From NCBI RefSeq assembly GCF_029892105.1, contig NZ_JARZAJ010000014.1:151091-215090 (forward strand): a stretch of 64,000 bases of DNA, in the 5' to 3' direction. The first letter of the stretch is position 1. Every line of letters begins with the position of its first letter. This DNA is from Kitasatospora sp. GP82. GTDB lineage: Bacteria; Actinomycetota; Actinomycetes; Streptomycetales; Streptomycetaceae. The notes beneath the pieces are model-generated. The model was not told the origin of the DNA. It ran no database searches and was given only the letters and a program-made list of their open reading frames with translations. Position numbers and translations under genes: made by a program. Shown piece after piece: positions 35,925 to 44,140 of the stretch.

Positions 35925-36635
35925 TCACACTCCGGAACCCGGCCGCGGATACAGGGCAGCCGGATCACCGGAGAGAGCGGCCTTGACCTGACGGCTCATC
36001 TCGTCGGCGAGGACCTCGTATGCCCCGGCCTCGATGCCGTCGAGGGCGGCCCGCGCGACCTCGGCCGGGTCGGACTTCGGACCTTCCTGACCAGCGGCCA
36101 GGTCGGTGTCCATGAGGCCGACGTGCAGGGCCGTGACCTGGGTCCGCTGCTCCGCGAGCGAGATCCGCAGGGAGTTGGTGACCGACCATTCGGCCGCCTT
36201 CGCCGCGCAGTACGCGGCGGTTCGGGGGACGGCGAGCCAGGAGAGCACGGACAGGACGTTGAGCAGGGCGCCGCCGCCGTTTCGGCCGAGGACGGGTGCG
36301 AAGGCCCGGCTCACGTCCAGGGTGCCGAAGACATGGGTGTCCATCTCGCGGCGGTAGTCCTCCAGGCTGCCGTCCAGCACGCCGGAACCGGTGGAGATTC
36401 CGGCGTTGTTGACCAGCAGGTTGACGTCCTGCGCGCGCTCGGCCGCTGCCCGGACCGACGCCGGGTTGGTGATGTCGAGCGCGAGCGGCACCGCGCCCGG
36501 AACGCGGACGGCGTCGGGATTGCGGGCGGCCGCGTAGACCTTGGCCGCGCCGCGGTCGAGAAGCGCCTTGACGAACTGCTCGCCCAGGCCGCGGTTGGCT
36601 CCGGTGACCAGGGCCACCGCTCCGTTGATCTGCAT
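35925..36635 (-). CDS. Short-chain dehydrogenase/reductase
   Basis: 236 residues. TGANRGLG (11-18), NNAG (76-79), Ser129 or Ser132 and the catalytic Tyr142/Lys146 in YCAAK are present. The enzyme interconverts a carbonyl and an alcohol with NAD(P)H. GAGGAGA precedes the ATG. It sits between the OYE remnant (21 bases upstream) and the ABM gene (28 bases downstream), so the three formed a small redox operon probably acting on one unsaturated or quinone-like compound. Confidence 0.9.
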   Translation of the reverse strand: MQINGAVALVTGANRGLGEQFVKALLDRGAAKVYAAARNPDAVRVPGAVPLALDITNPASVRAAAERAQDVNLLVNNAGISTGSGVLDGSLEDYRREMDTHVFGTLDVSRAFAPVLGRNGGGALLNVLSVLSWLAVPRTAAYCAAKAAEWSVTNSLRISLAEQRTQVTALHVGLMDTDLAAGQEGPKSDPAEVARAALDGIEAGAYEVLADEMSRQVKAALSGDPAALYPRPGSGV

Positions 36636-36656
36636 GGCTGACGTCTCCTCGGGGGA

Positions 36657-36896
36657 TCAGGCGTGGTGGAAGTGGTCGCGCTCGACCTTGCCGGTCAGCC
36701 GGGTGATGATCAGGCCGGCCCCGCCCCGCGCCCGACGGGCGTAGTAGGCGGCGACGTCCGCGCCGGGTACACCGCCGGGGGAGAACTGCCTGGTCACCGG
36801 CGCCATGGCGATCCGGTTGTGCAAGGTCAGGTCGCCGAGGGTGAACGGCCGGTCGAGCAGTCGTGCCGCTCGCGAGTCGTCGGGCGTCGATGTCAT
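36657..36896 (-). pseudogene. Old yellow enzyme (NADH:flavin oxidoreductase), N-terminal fragment
   Basis: 79 codons: LLDRPFTLGDLTLHNRIAMAPVTR, FSPGGVPGADVAAYYARRA and GGAGLIIT (in this order) are the first two strands and helix of an old yellow enzyme, normally about 360 residues. After GLIIT the sequence switches to an unrelated tail RLTGKVERDHFHHA and stops. The FMN barrel cannot form. The promoter side with its operator is intact. Confidence 0.8.
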
Positions 36897-36925
36897 GGTC
36901 CACTCCTCAACCGTGCAACAGTCGC

Positions 36926-36942
36926 TTACGAAATAACCGTAA
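36926..36942. promoter_or_regulatory. TTACG-N7-CGTAA operator upstream of the OYE-SDR-ABM operon
   Basis: A perfect 5-base inverted repeat with a 7-base AT-rich spacer (17 bases in all) lies 30 bases before the OYE start, the size of a TetR or MarR site. No regulator gene remains on the other side, where only integrase scraps are found. Confidence 0.5.
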
Positions 36943-37097
36943 CACGTATGGCTATGTTGAGTTGTGGGATGCCGACCCGGGGCGAGCCGTACGCGAGCCG
37001 AGCGATGACCAGGCCACGTCGCACAAGGCCCCGCCTCGCACCTCGTGCGCCGGCGCGGGCGCCGAGCTCAAGGCGGGGGATCGAGGCGGGGGATCGA

Positions 37098-37205
37098 GGC
37101 GGGGCTGGTTCGCCTTGGAAACGGCGGTGGCTGCAGTCCCAATTCCTGGCGATCATCCAGCGGTGCCAGGCCGGCAGGATTCCCGGCTTGACGGGAGAGA
37201 CCTGA
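37098..37205 (-). mobile_element. Scrap of an integrase-type transposase
   Basis: The minus strand reads VKPGILPAWHRWMIARNWD followed by CSHRRFQGEPAP. The first part matches the segment PxTLLxWHRxLVAxxW before the catalytic core of IS481/IS3-type transposases. No complete element, terminal repeats or target duplication can be seen. Confidence 0.5.
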
Positions 37206-37403
37206 ACGCAGCTGCCGCGCGGTGTCAAGCGGGACAGAGCGGAGAACTGGAGCCGGACGACCGGCTTCTGGAGCCTCGCGCCCCTGGGATGCCCCGTCCT
37301 GACGGGTTGCCTACTGGCGGACACTCTTGGCGCACCGGGACTTCAACCGCTGCCGCAGGACCGCGTTCGCGTGCCGCAGCGCCGGCGCCTCGGCATTCGT
37401 GGA

Positions 37404-37435
37404 GGCCCCGCTGTGCGCAGGCGCACAGCGGGGCC
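37404..37435. terminator. Perfect 14-bp hairpin
   Basis: GGCCCCGCTGTGCG and its complement flank a 4-base loop. It lies 170 bases beyond the stop codon of the anchored secreted protein gene and could end that operon, or be left over from a lost gene on the other strand. No T-run. Confidence 0.55.
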
Positions 37436-37606
37436 GGAAAGCAGCTTCCAGGTCACCGGTACAGCACCGGGATGATCACCGAGCCCCACAGGGCCGATCA
37501 TCAAGAGATCCGGCGAGGGGCATGGGGCTCGCTGCCCCGACACCGACGGGAGAGCGAGTGCCTCCCGTCGGCGGGGGCGGTACCTCCGGCAGGCGGAGCG
37601 GATACG

Positions 37607-38455
37607 TCAGCCGGCCGCGGTCCCACGGCGACGGCGCAGGTAGACCGCGCCGCCGCCGACGGTCAGCAGGGCTGCCGCACCGGCTGCGGCGGGCTGCCAG
37701 GACGACGGGGAAGCGGGCTTGGGCTGGTCCTGGGCCAGACCGTAGCCGCCGGCCAGCCCCTTGCGGTCGTAGCTGGAACCGGGGAGCTTGTCCCCGTAGC
37801 GCGCGGTGACCAGTTTCTGGTACGCGGCGAGGGTGACGCTGTGCTTGCCGCCGAGGCCGGTGGTCGCCTCCTGGTTGAGGGGCTCGACGGTGCCCTTCTC
37901 GGTGAGGCGGTACCAGGCGTGGATCTGCGGCTCGGTGAAGGTGCGGGCCTGGGCGGTGCCGCGCTCGGCGAGGCTCACGTCGGCGTCGCCGTCCCGGATG
38001 CCGGCCAGTTGCCAGCTCCGGTCCTTGGGCTGGGGCGCCAGCAGGACGGCGGCCTGGTGGCCGTCGGCGGCGGTCACGCGGGAGGCGAGGTAGGAGAGCC
38101 GCAGAGCGCTCGGTGGCGTCGGCTGTGCCTTGCCGGAGACGAACTCGGGGGTGAGTTCGTAGAGCGGTACCGGGTCCTTGAGGTCGAAGCCGGGTGCCGC
38201 GCCGACCGCGTTCGGTGTGCTCCGTGGGGCGCCGACGGTGCCGCCGTCGGCGGCCGGGGCGGCGGCATGCTCTGCGGCGGTGAGGAAGCGGGAGACGGTG
38301 TCGTGCACCTGGCCGGAGCGGAGCACCTGCTGGGCGGCGCCGTAGTCGGGTACTCCGGACCCGTCGGCTGCCTGTGCCCGGGCGGTGGCGCACACGGTGG
38401 TGAGGGCGGCCCCGGCAAGGACGGCGGTGAGGGCGAGGAATCTCGTCTTCTGCAT
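37607..38455 (-). CDS. Secreted, C-terminally anchored protein, partner of the adjacent protease
   Basis: 282 residues. Signal peptide at about 1-30 (QKTRFLALTAV... ARAQA), an extracellular region of about 215 residues, and a C-terminal membrane anchor (AAAGAAALLTVGGGAVYL followed by RRRRG). The sortase motif LPxTG is not present. The extracellular part has PVPLYELTPEFVSGKA, a beta-rich middle (HQAAVLLAPQPKDRSWQLAGI) and IHAWYRLTEKGTVEPLN; I do not recognise a family. GAGGAGG lies 9 bases before the ATG. It begins 14 bases after the stop of a secreted cysteine protease gene, so both are made together and probably meet at the cell surface. Confidence 0.72.
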   Translation of the reverse strand: MQKTRFLALTAVLAGAALTTVCATARAQAADGSGVPDYGAAQQVLRSGQVHDTVSRFLTAAEHAAAPAADGGTVGAPRSTPNAVGAAPGFDLKDPVPLYELTPEFVSGKAQPTPPSALRLSYLASRVTAADGHQAAVLLAPQPKDRSWQLAGIRDGDADVSLAERGTAQARTFTEPQIHAWYRLTEKGTVEPLNQEATTGLGGKHSVTLAAYQKLVTARYGDKLPGSSYDRKGLAGGYGLAQDQPKPASPSSWQPAAAGAAALLTVGGGAVYLRRRRGTAAG

Positions 38456-38469
38456 GGTCGGTCGCCTCC

Positions 38470-39312
38470 TCAGGCGTGGATGCCGATGCGGGAGTGGGTC
38501 CACTGGAACGAGCTGTTACTGCTGTAGGTGGCGTAGTTCCACCAGGTGTAGGTCTGGGTACTGGGCCAGGGATCGCCGACCGCGATCATGTTGCTGGTGC
38601 TGTCGTAGCCGTAGATGACGTTCATATGGCCGCCGCCGGTGGACCAGCCGATCCGCACCGCGAACGGTCGGCCGGAGGCTATCTCGCCCGCGACCTCGCC
38701 GAAGGAGGCGCTGCGGTTCAGGTTGTAGCCGCTGTTGCGGAATCCCACGTGGGACAGGCCGTTGGCCATGTCGTCGAGGGTGGCGGGCTGGTCGTTGCAG
38801 TCGAGCCAGCGGCCCTGCGCGGCGAGGTGGCAGAAGTCGTACTGGCTGTACTGGGTGTAGCCCCAGTAGTTGGCGATGGTCAGGCCGGAGGCGTCCCAGC
38901 ACCACTCGTCCTGGACCTGCTTCTGCATGCTGATGTTGAGAGCCGTCCAGCCGGCCGGGCGGGTCGAGCTGCAGACCGGCAGGTTGCCGGTGTCCTCCGC
39001 GATGAAGGCGTCGGCAACGTAGTACACGCCGGACCAGATCCACCGGGAGTCGTTCTCGACCAGGTCGCCGCTGATGCGGCAGATCATCGGAATCCGGTCG
39101 CCGACCATGGAGGTACCGGTGATCTGGGACGACAGCGACGGCAGGGTGCGCTGGTTGATGGTGCTGTAGTTGCCCTGCCCGGCGACGACGGTACCCGTGA
39201 TCAGGCCGGCCTGGGCGAAGGCGCCGATACCCAGCAGAAGCGCGCCGGACAGTGCCGCGACGATCGCTGCCAGCAGGGCCTTACGGCGCGACGATTTACG
39301 GAGCCTGTGCAT
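38470..39312 (-). CDS. Secreted papain-like cysteine protease (C70/C39-like) with an N-terminal SH3 domain
   Basis: 280 residues. A signal peptide covers about 1-35. Residues about 40-110 resemble a bacterial SH3 domain (GDRIPMICRISGDLV, WIWSGVYYVADAFIA). The protease part begins near 125 with QKQVQDEWCWDAS, giving nucleophile Cys138, then His229 in GGGHMNVIYGYD and Asp247 in VGDPWP, the order Cys-His-Asp of papain-like and AvrRpt2-like (C70) peptidases. It likely cuts proteins outside the cell, with the SH3 domain guiding it to the wall. The ATG at 39312 has a weak ribosome binding site. It is the first gene of a two-gene operon. Confidence 0.82.
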   Translation of the reverse strand: MHRLRKSSRRKALLAAIVAALSGALLLGIGAFAQAGLITGTVVAGQGNYSTINQRTLPSLSSQITGTSMVGDRIPMICRISGDLVENDSRWIWSGVYYVADAFIAEDTGNLPVCSSTRPAGWTALNISMQKQVQDEWCWDASGLTIANYWGYTQYSQYDFCHLAAQGRWLDCNDQPATLDDMANGLSHVGFRNSGYNLNRSASFGEVAGEIASGRPFAVRIGWSTGGGHMNVIYGYDSTSNMIAVGDPWPSTQTYTWWNYATYSSNSSFQWTHSRIGIHA

Positions 39313-39902
39313 ATGTCAGATCTCATTCCCCGTCAGATGAGTGAATGCGGGGAAGTCTGTCAGAGCCGCTCCGGCTGTCGAACCCGCCGATCTTCGCGGG
39401 AAGAATTGCCTCGCCGCGACAGATCTGACGCTTCATCAATGCGCCCTGATAGCCGACTACTTGTCAGTGTTCGGATGCTATGGTCTAGTCCACTGTTGTC
39501 GAATCGTTATATCCTGAGGCCCATTGCAAGACTGTCTGTCAGCATGTGCAATTGCACACCGTAGGTGCAATGTCACGATGCATGACGTTCCAGAAGCAGC
39601 TTTTGATGAATTCATAGCCGCCCTTATGGTCGCGTCTCCTCGACGATCACCGGTGCGCGGTGGCCGCCCCGGCGGAGCGGTCGAGGCGGGGGTGCCCGTG
39701 GCCGCAGTGGCGGTCCGTCGCGATTCCGCGGAACGCGGGCAACAGGGTGATTCCGCAGGAGTCGACGTGACCTCGGGGTGATCGCTTCGTTGGCGAGTTC
39801 ATGGGATTCGTGGTTGCCGCGCCGCGCCGCACGAGCGTGACCACGGCCTGACGAACGCGACTCGACCAGCCATGCCCGTGGATCTCGGGCCGGGAAGGGA
39901 TC
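39313..39902. other. 590-base divergent intergenic region
   Basis: No gene is supported. Bases 39470-39620 are AT-rich and contain the palindrome GTGCAATTGCAC (near 39544) with a second GTGCAAT nearby. These may be regulator sites for the protease operon or the COG4705 gene. Confidence 0.45.
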
Positions 39903-40682
39903 ATGAACAAGCTGCCTCGGATCACCCTGGCTTTCTGGGTCATGAAGATCTGCGCGACAACCCTGGGCGAGACGGCCGGAGACCTGGTCTCCATGACCTT
40001 GAAGGTCGGCTATGCCGCAAGTTCAGTGATCTTGGTCGGGCTCTTCCTGGTCAGTGTTGTGGCGCAGTTGAGGGGCAGGACGTTTCACCCGGTGCTGTAC
40101 TGGACGGTCATCCTGACAACCAGCACGGCCGGTACCACCATGTCGGATCTGATGAACCGCACTGCGGGGCTCGGCTACACCATGGGTGCGCTCGTCCTCG
40201 GCTCCGCGCTGGCGGTGGTGTTCGTGGTCTGGAAGCTCTGCGGCCAGACCTTCGACGTCGAGCACATCGGTACCTTCAAGGGCGAGATGCTGTACTGGAG
40301 TGCAATCCTGCTGTCCAACACGCTGGGCACCTCCACCGGGGACTTCCTGGCCGACACCTCCGGCCTCGGTTTCGCCGGAGGCACGCTACTGATCACGGGC
40401 TTGCTCGCACTGATCGTCATCGCCAAGCACTTCAGCCCGGTGTCCAACACGCTGCTGTTCTGGATGGCCTTCGTCCTGACCCGCCCGTTCGGCGCGAACG
40501 CGGGAGACTTCTTCAGCAAGCCGACCCGATCGGGCGGCTTGGGATTCGGGCCGCTGGGCGCCTCCCTCGTCCTCGCGGCGATCCTGATCGCGCTGATCCT
40601 CTACACCGTCCGTCGGCAGCGACGGGACCAGCGGCCAGGGGCGGCCGAGGAGTGGGGGCGGGTACCCACAACGCTCCAGTGA
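39903..40682 (+). CDS. COG4705-type membrane protein with fourfold internal repeat
   Basis: 259 residues, about 8 transmembrane segments. Four related units can be aligned around G-x-x-x-x-D: GETAGDLVSMTLKVGY, GTTMSDLMNRTAGLGY, GTSTGDFLADTSGLGF and GANAGDFFSKPT with GGLGFG. The buried Asp in each suggests a channel or transporter with fourfold pseudo-symmetry. COG4705 proteins are annotated only as membrane-anchored proteins of unknown role. GGAAGGG lies just before the ATG. It is a single gene. Confidence 0.85.
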   Translation: MNKLPRITLAFWVMKICATTLGETAGDLVSMTLKVGYAASSVILVGLFLVSVVAQLRGRTFHPVLYWTVILTTSTAGTTMSDLMNRTAGLGYTMGALVLGSALAVVFVVWKLCGQTFDVEHIGTFKGEMLYWSAILLSNTLGTSTGDFLADTSGLGFAGGTLLITGLLALIVIAKHFSPVSNTLLFWMAFVLTRPFGANAGDFFSKPTRSGGLGFGPLGASLVLAAILIALILYTVRRQRRDQRPGAAEEWGRVPTTLQ

Positions 40683-40796
40683 CCGATCGCTGCCGCACGA
40701 GCGCCGGAGGTGCTGAGCCGCCGTCCGCCCGCCGGCGGCAGGCGAACGGCCCGGGTGCATGTCGGGGCGGCGCTCCATCGTGGTCGGCGAGTCCGC

Positions 40797-41300
40797 CTAC
40801 CGGCCGACGGCTCCGTCGATCTGCTCGCGGAGAATGTCGGCGTGACCGGCGTGCCGAGCGGTCTCCTCGATCATGTGCACCAGGACCCAGCGCATCGACG
40901 GCGGAGGTGTCTCACGGAGCGATCGAGCGCCTGGCCGATCCAGGTCGTCGCAGGCTTCGACGATCCCGTTGCACCGCCGGACCGCCTCGCGATATGCCGC
41001 GAGCAGGCCTTCGGCGGTGTCGTCGGCAGCGGGCTGGGATTCGTCGTCGCAGAGTGCGACGTCGGCCCCGGCATAGGCCCAGGCAAACCAGTTGAGCTCA
41101 ACCGCAGTCAGATGCTTGATCAGGCCGAGGATGCTGGTGCCGGACGAGACCCCGGCACTGCGGACTTCCCGGTCGCAGAGCCCGGAAGCCTTGGCAGCGA
41201 CCGCATCCCGCAGGTAGTCGAGGAAGGCCAGCAGTGTCGTCTTCTCGTCGGCGTCAAGGCTCGGCGGGCGCAGATCGCCACGCGAATCGGTATCCGTCAC
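40797..41300 (-). CDS. DinB-family (DUF664) protein
   Basis: 167 residues forming the four-helix DinB fold. The metal-binding positions are visible as His in LIKHLTAVELNWF and the pair in HMIEETARHAGHADILRE. In actinobacteria this group includes mycothiol-dependent enzymes and proteins of unknown activity. GTG at 41300 follows AGGG at some distance. It is a single gene. Confidence 0.9.
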   Translation of the reverse strand: MTDTDSRGDLRPPSLDADEKTTLLAFLDYLRDAVAAKASGLCDREVRSAGVSSGTSILGLIKHLTAVELNWFAWAYAGADVALCDDESQPAADDTAEGLLAAYREAVRRCNGIVEACDDLDRPGARSLRETPPPSMRWVLVHMIEETARHAGHADILREQIDGAVGR

Positions 41301-41468
41301 GCCGTGACCCTACTCGTCAACTGCACCTGGATGCAGAGATCTTCAGCCGATCGCACCTGTCGACCTCCACAGCCGGCCACCCCGAGGGGGGTCGGTCAAG
41401 GTGCCCCGACGACCGCCGGGGGATTCTCGGGGCTGAGCCGAATCGGCGGGATCGTCGTCACGCGGGTT

Positions 41469-41502
41469 CTGGACTTTTTGTCCAGTCTGGACGTACAGTC
41501 CA
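41469..41502. promoter_or_regulatory. Four-half-site operator before the DauR-like gene
   Basis: CTGGAC (41469-41474), GTCCAG (41480-41485), CTGGAC (41487-41492) and GTCCA (41498-41502) form two identical inverted repeats 18 bases apart, ending just four bases before the start codon. The block must cover the promoter, so it suggests tight autoregulation by the gene product. Confidence 0.65.
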
Positions 41503-41505
41503 AAC

Positions 41506-42150
41506 ATGGGGAACGTGGAAGAGGGCCGGGACCCTCGTGTGGCGATGTGGGCGCCGGTGTGCCAGGCCGTGGCGCTGCTGCTCGGTCCGTACGCCGAGGT
41601 CGTCCTGCATGATCCGGAGACCGACCGGGTCCTGGAGATCTGGAACCCGATGACCTCCCGCGGCCCGGGGGATCCTTCGCTGCTCGGCGAACTGGACGAG
41701 CTCGACCCGTCCGCGCGGGACGTGTACGGGCCCTACGAGAAACTGCTCGCGGACGGCCGTCGTCTGACATCGGTCAGTGCGGTCCTGCGAGATACGCGGG
41801 ACCGGCCGTCGGCGGTGCTGTGCATCAATCTCGACCGCACGCCGCTGGAACAGGCTGCGGCAGTCCTGTCCGCCTTCGGCGCACCGACCGTGCAGCGCCC
41901 CGAGCCGCTGTTCGAGCAGGACTGGTCCGAGCGCATCCAGCACGTGATCGGCACCTATGTCCGCGAAACGGGCCGCCCCGTCGAACGCATGACCCGCCAG
42001 GACCGCCTGGCCGTCCTCGGCCGGCTGGACGAGGCCCGGGTGTTCGCGGTGCGCCGCGCTGCCCCGGTCGTCGCCGGGGCGCTGCGGGTGTCCCGGTCCA
42101 CCGTCTACGGCCTGCTGGCCGAGCTCAGAGCACCAAGCGCAAAGGACTGA
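41506..42150 (+). CDS. DauR/YheO-like transcriptional regulator (PAS + HTH)
   Basis: 214 residues. The YheO-like PAS domain covers about 15-120 (WAPVCQAVALLLGPYAEVVLHD, VSAVLRDTRDRPSAVLCINLD). The C-terminal HTH_22 domain covers about 145-210 (MTRQDRLAVLGRLDEARVFAVRRAAPVVAGALRVSRSTVYGLL in parts). DauR-type proteins control D-amino-acid metabolism in other bacteria. There is no ribosome binding site and the operator runs almost to the ATG, so the message may be nearly leaderless. The aminotransferase gene starts 5 bases after its stop. Confidence 0.87.
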   Translation: MGNVEEGRDPRVAMWAPVCQAVALLLGPYAEVVLHDPETDRVLEIWNPMTSRGPGDPSLLGELDELDPSARDVYGPYEKLLADGRRLTSVSAVLRDTRDRPSAVLCINLDRTPLEQAAAVLSAFGAPTVQRPEPLFEQDWSERIQHVIGTYVRETGRPVERMTRQDRLAVLGRLDEARVFAVRRAAPVVAGALRVSRSTVYGLLAELRAPSAKD

Positions 42151-42155
42151 CCACC

Positions 42156-43289
42156 ATGACCCGGCTGCCCGACTTCCGACTGGAAACGTACTTCTCCCGC
42201 TGGGAGTTCACCGCCCGCCACCACCTGACCGCCTCCGACGTCCAGACCATGACACTCGGCGAGCTGCTCGACCTGGCCGACGACAAGGACCGAGACGCCT
42301 TCGAGAACCTGTCCCTGGGCTACACCGAGACCTTCGGCGACCCGGCCTTGCGGGAGGTGATCGCCCAGACGTACGAGCTCGCCGGCGCAGACGACGTCAT
42401 CTGCTTCGCGGGCGCCGAGGAGGCCCTCTACCTGGCGATGAACGTCCTGCTCGACGCGGGTGACCACGCGGTGGTGGTGACCCCGAACTACCAGGCCGCC
42501 GAGACCGTGCCGCTGGCACTGTGCGAGGTCACCGGCGTGGCCCTCGACCCGGACCGGGACTGGGCCCTGGACCTCGACGAGGTGGCGGCGGCAATCCGGC
42601 CGAACACCCGGGTCGTCTCGGTGAACTTCCCCAATAACCCCACCGGCAAGGTCGTCGGCGCCACCGACTTCACCGCGCTGGCCCGCCTGTGCGACGAGCG
42701 CGGCATCCACCTGTTCAGCGACGAGGTCTACCGCGGCCTCGAACGCGACCCGGCCCGCATCCTGCCGCAGGCCACCGACCTGTCCGAGCACGCACTGTCA
42801 TTGAACGTGACCTCGAAGTCCCTGGGCCTGCCCGGGCTGCGCATCGGCTGGATCACCTGCCGTGACCGCGCGCTGCGCTCGCGCCTGGAGCGGGCCAAGC
42901 ACTACACCACCATCTGCAACTCCGCGCCCAGCGAGGTCCTGGCCCGCATCGCGTTGAAGGCCCGCGAGACGATCCTGGACCGCAACCGGGCCCTGATCAC
43001 GGCCAACCTGCCGGCTTTCGAGGCGTTCTTCGCCGAGTTCGCAGACGACTTCGAGTGGCAGGTGCCGGACGGCGGATGCGTCGCCTACCCGCGCTACCTC
43101 GGCGCCGACGGGGTGGAGGAATTCTGCACTCGCCTGGTGGAGGAAGCCGGCGTCCTGCTGCTGCCCGCGAGCATCTACCGCTCCGAACTCACCGCCACCC
43201 CCACCGACCGGTTCCGCATCGGCATCGGCCGCCGCAACCCGGAAGAAGGCCTGGCCGCCTTCGCCGAGTGGATGCGAGCACGCCGGTAA
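42156..43289 (+). CDS. PLP-dependent aminotransferase, class I/II fold
   Basis: 377 residues. The PLP-binding set is complete: Asn in NFPNNPTGK (158-165), Asp189 in FSDEVYRGL, the Schiff-base Lys221 in NVTSKSLGLPG and Arg229 in LRIGW. The N-terminus (LETYFSRWEFTARHHLTASDVQ) resembles the capreomycidine-synthase-like branch of the family, but this is only a likeness. AAAGGAC lies before the ATG at 42156, five bases after the regulator stop. It probably handles an amino acid sensed by that regulator. Confidence 0.9.
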   Translation: MTRLPDFRLETYFSRWEFTARHHLTASDVQTMTLGELLDLADDKDRDAFENLSLGYTETFGDPALREVIAQTYELAGADDVICFAGAEEALYLAMNVLLDAGDHAVVVTPNYQAAETVPLALCEVTGVALDPDRDWALDLDEVAAAIRPNTRVVSVNFPNNPTGKVVGATDFTALARLCDERGIHLFSDEVYRGLERDPARILPQATDLSEHALSLNVTSKSLGLPGLRIGWITCRDRALRSRLERAKHYTTICNSAPSEVLARIALKARETILDRNRALITANLPAFEAFFAEFADDFEWQVPDGGCVAYPRYLGADGVEEFCTRLVEEAGVLLLPASIYRSELTATPTDRFRIGIGRRNPEEGLAAFAEWMRARR

Positions 43290-43470
43290 CCTTTCCCGTC
43301 CTCGACGTGCTGATCCGCTCGGCTGCCACGGCAACCGGCCTCGGTCTTCCGTCCAGCCACGCGCAACCGCTCCGGAGATCTGTCAGGGGCAGTTGGTTCA
43401 ACCGTCCTTCGGCGGGGTGGTAGAACCCTTCACGGGCAGAGCTGACACTCCGTCAGGATCTGGAGGTCCC

Positions 43471-43927
43471 TTGCGCTTTGCGGAGTTGAGCCGCCGTAGC
43501 GGGGTGTCTTCGGCGAGCATCAGATTCTACCTGCGCGAAGGGCTCCTGGAGCCGGGAACACCGGATGACCGCCCGCCAGGCCGAGTACGGCGAGGAGCAT
43601 CTGCGCCGACTGCGGCTGATGCGCGCGATGCTGACGGTCGGCGGTATGTCCGTCGCCCAGGCCCGGGGCGTGCTCGCGGTGGCCGACGACCCGGCGTTCG
43701 GCCGCCACGAACGCCTCGGCATCGCCCTCTGCAGGCTGTCCCCGCAGGTCACCGCTCCCGGCCGGCGCGACCCCCAGCACGAGCTGTGGACCGCCGTCCA
43801 CGCGGAACTGCGCGCCCTTCTCGACGAGTTGGGCTGGCGGATCTACGACGAGGCGCCCGCGCTCAACACCCTGACCCGGGCGGTGGTCGCCCCCGCTGCC
43901 GGGCCGCCGTTGAGAACGATCACCTGA
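43471..43927 (+). pseudogene. MerR-family regulator, frameshifted and shortened
   Basis: The TTG at 43471 (GGAGG five bases upstream) starts LRFAELSRRSGVSSASIRFYLREGLLEPG, a normal MerR winged helix. At about 43560 the frame shifts to TARQAEYGEEHLRRLRLMRAML, which continues the MerR domain, and then MSVAQARGVLAV and the helical region to a stop at 43927. The C-terminal ligand domain is shorter than in family members. One frameshift may be a sequencing error; then the gene would be nearly whole. Confidence 0.75.
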
Positions 43928-44140
43928 GTCATCACGGCGCCGGAGCAGAGGCGCCACCGCAGGAGCCGAAGGGATTTCCGGTGGGCCCTGCCAGGCCCGC
44001 CGCAACCCGGTGAACCTACCCGATCACAGTACCTGTGAGGCCGGGGCCGTCTCGATGGTTGGCCGCCGCGGACCCCGGCCCGAGATCATGTTCCCCACCG
44101 TGCTGAGCGGAAGGTGGGCGGCACGTGTCAGGATGCCTCC

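Larger units (their letters stand above)
36943..37606. other. Gene-poor region with transposase scraps and a hairpin
   Basis: About 660 bases with no intact gene. It holds an integrase fragment (37098-37205) and a strong hairpin (37404-37435). Tandem GCGGGGGATCGAG units at about 37073-37098 add to the impression of a rearranged region. Confidence 0.5.

Noticed and set aside
42156..43289. Naming the aminotransferase a capreomycidine synthase.
   Set aside because: Only a general likeness of the N-terminus; no arginine hydroxylase or other pathway gene is near.
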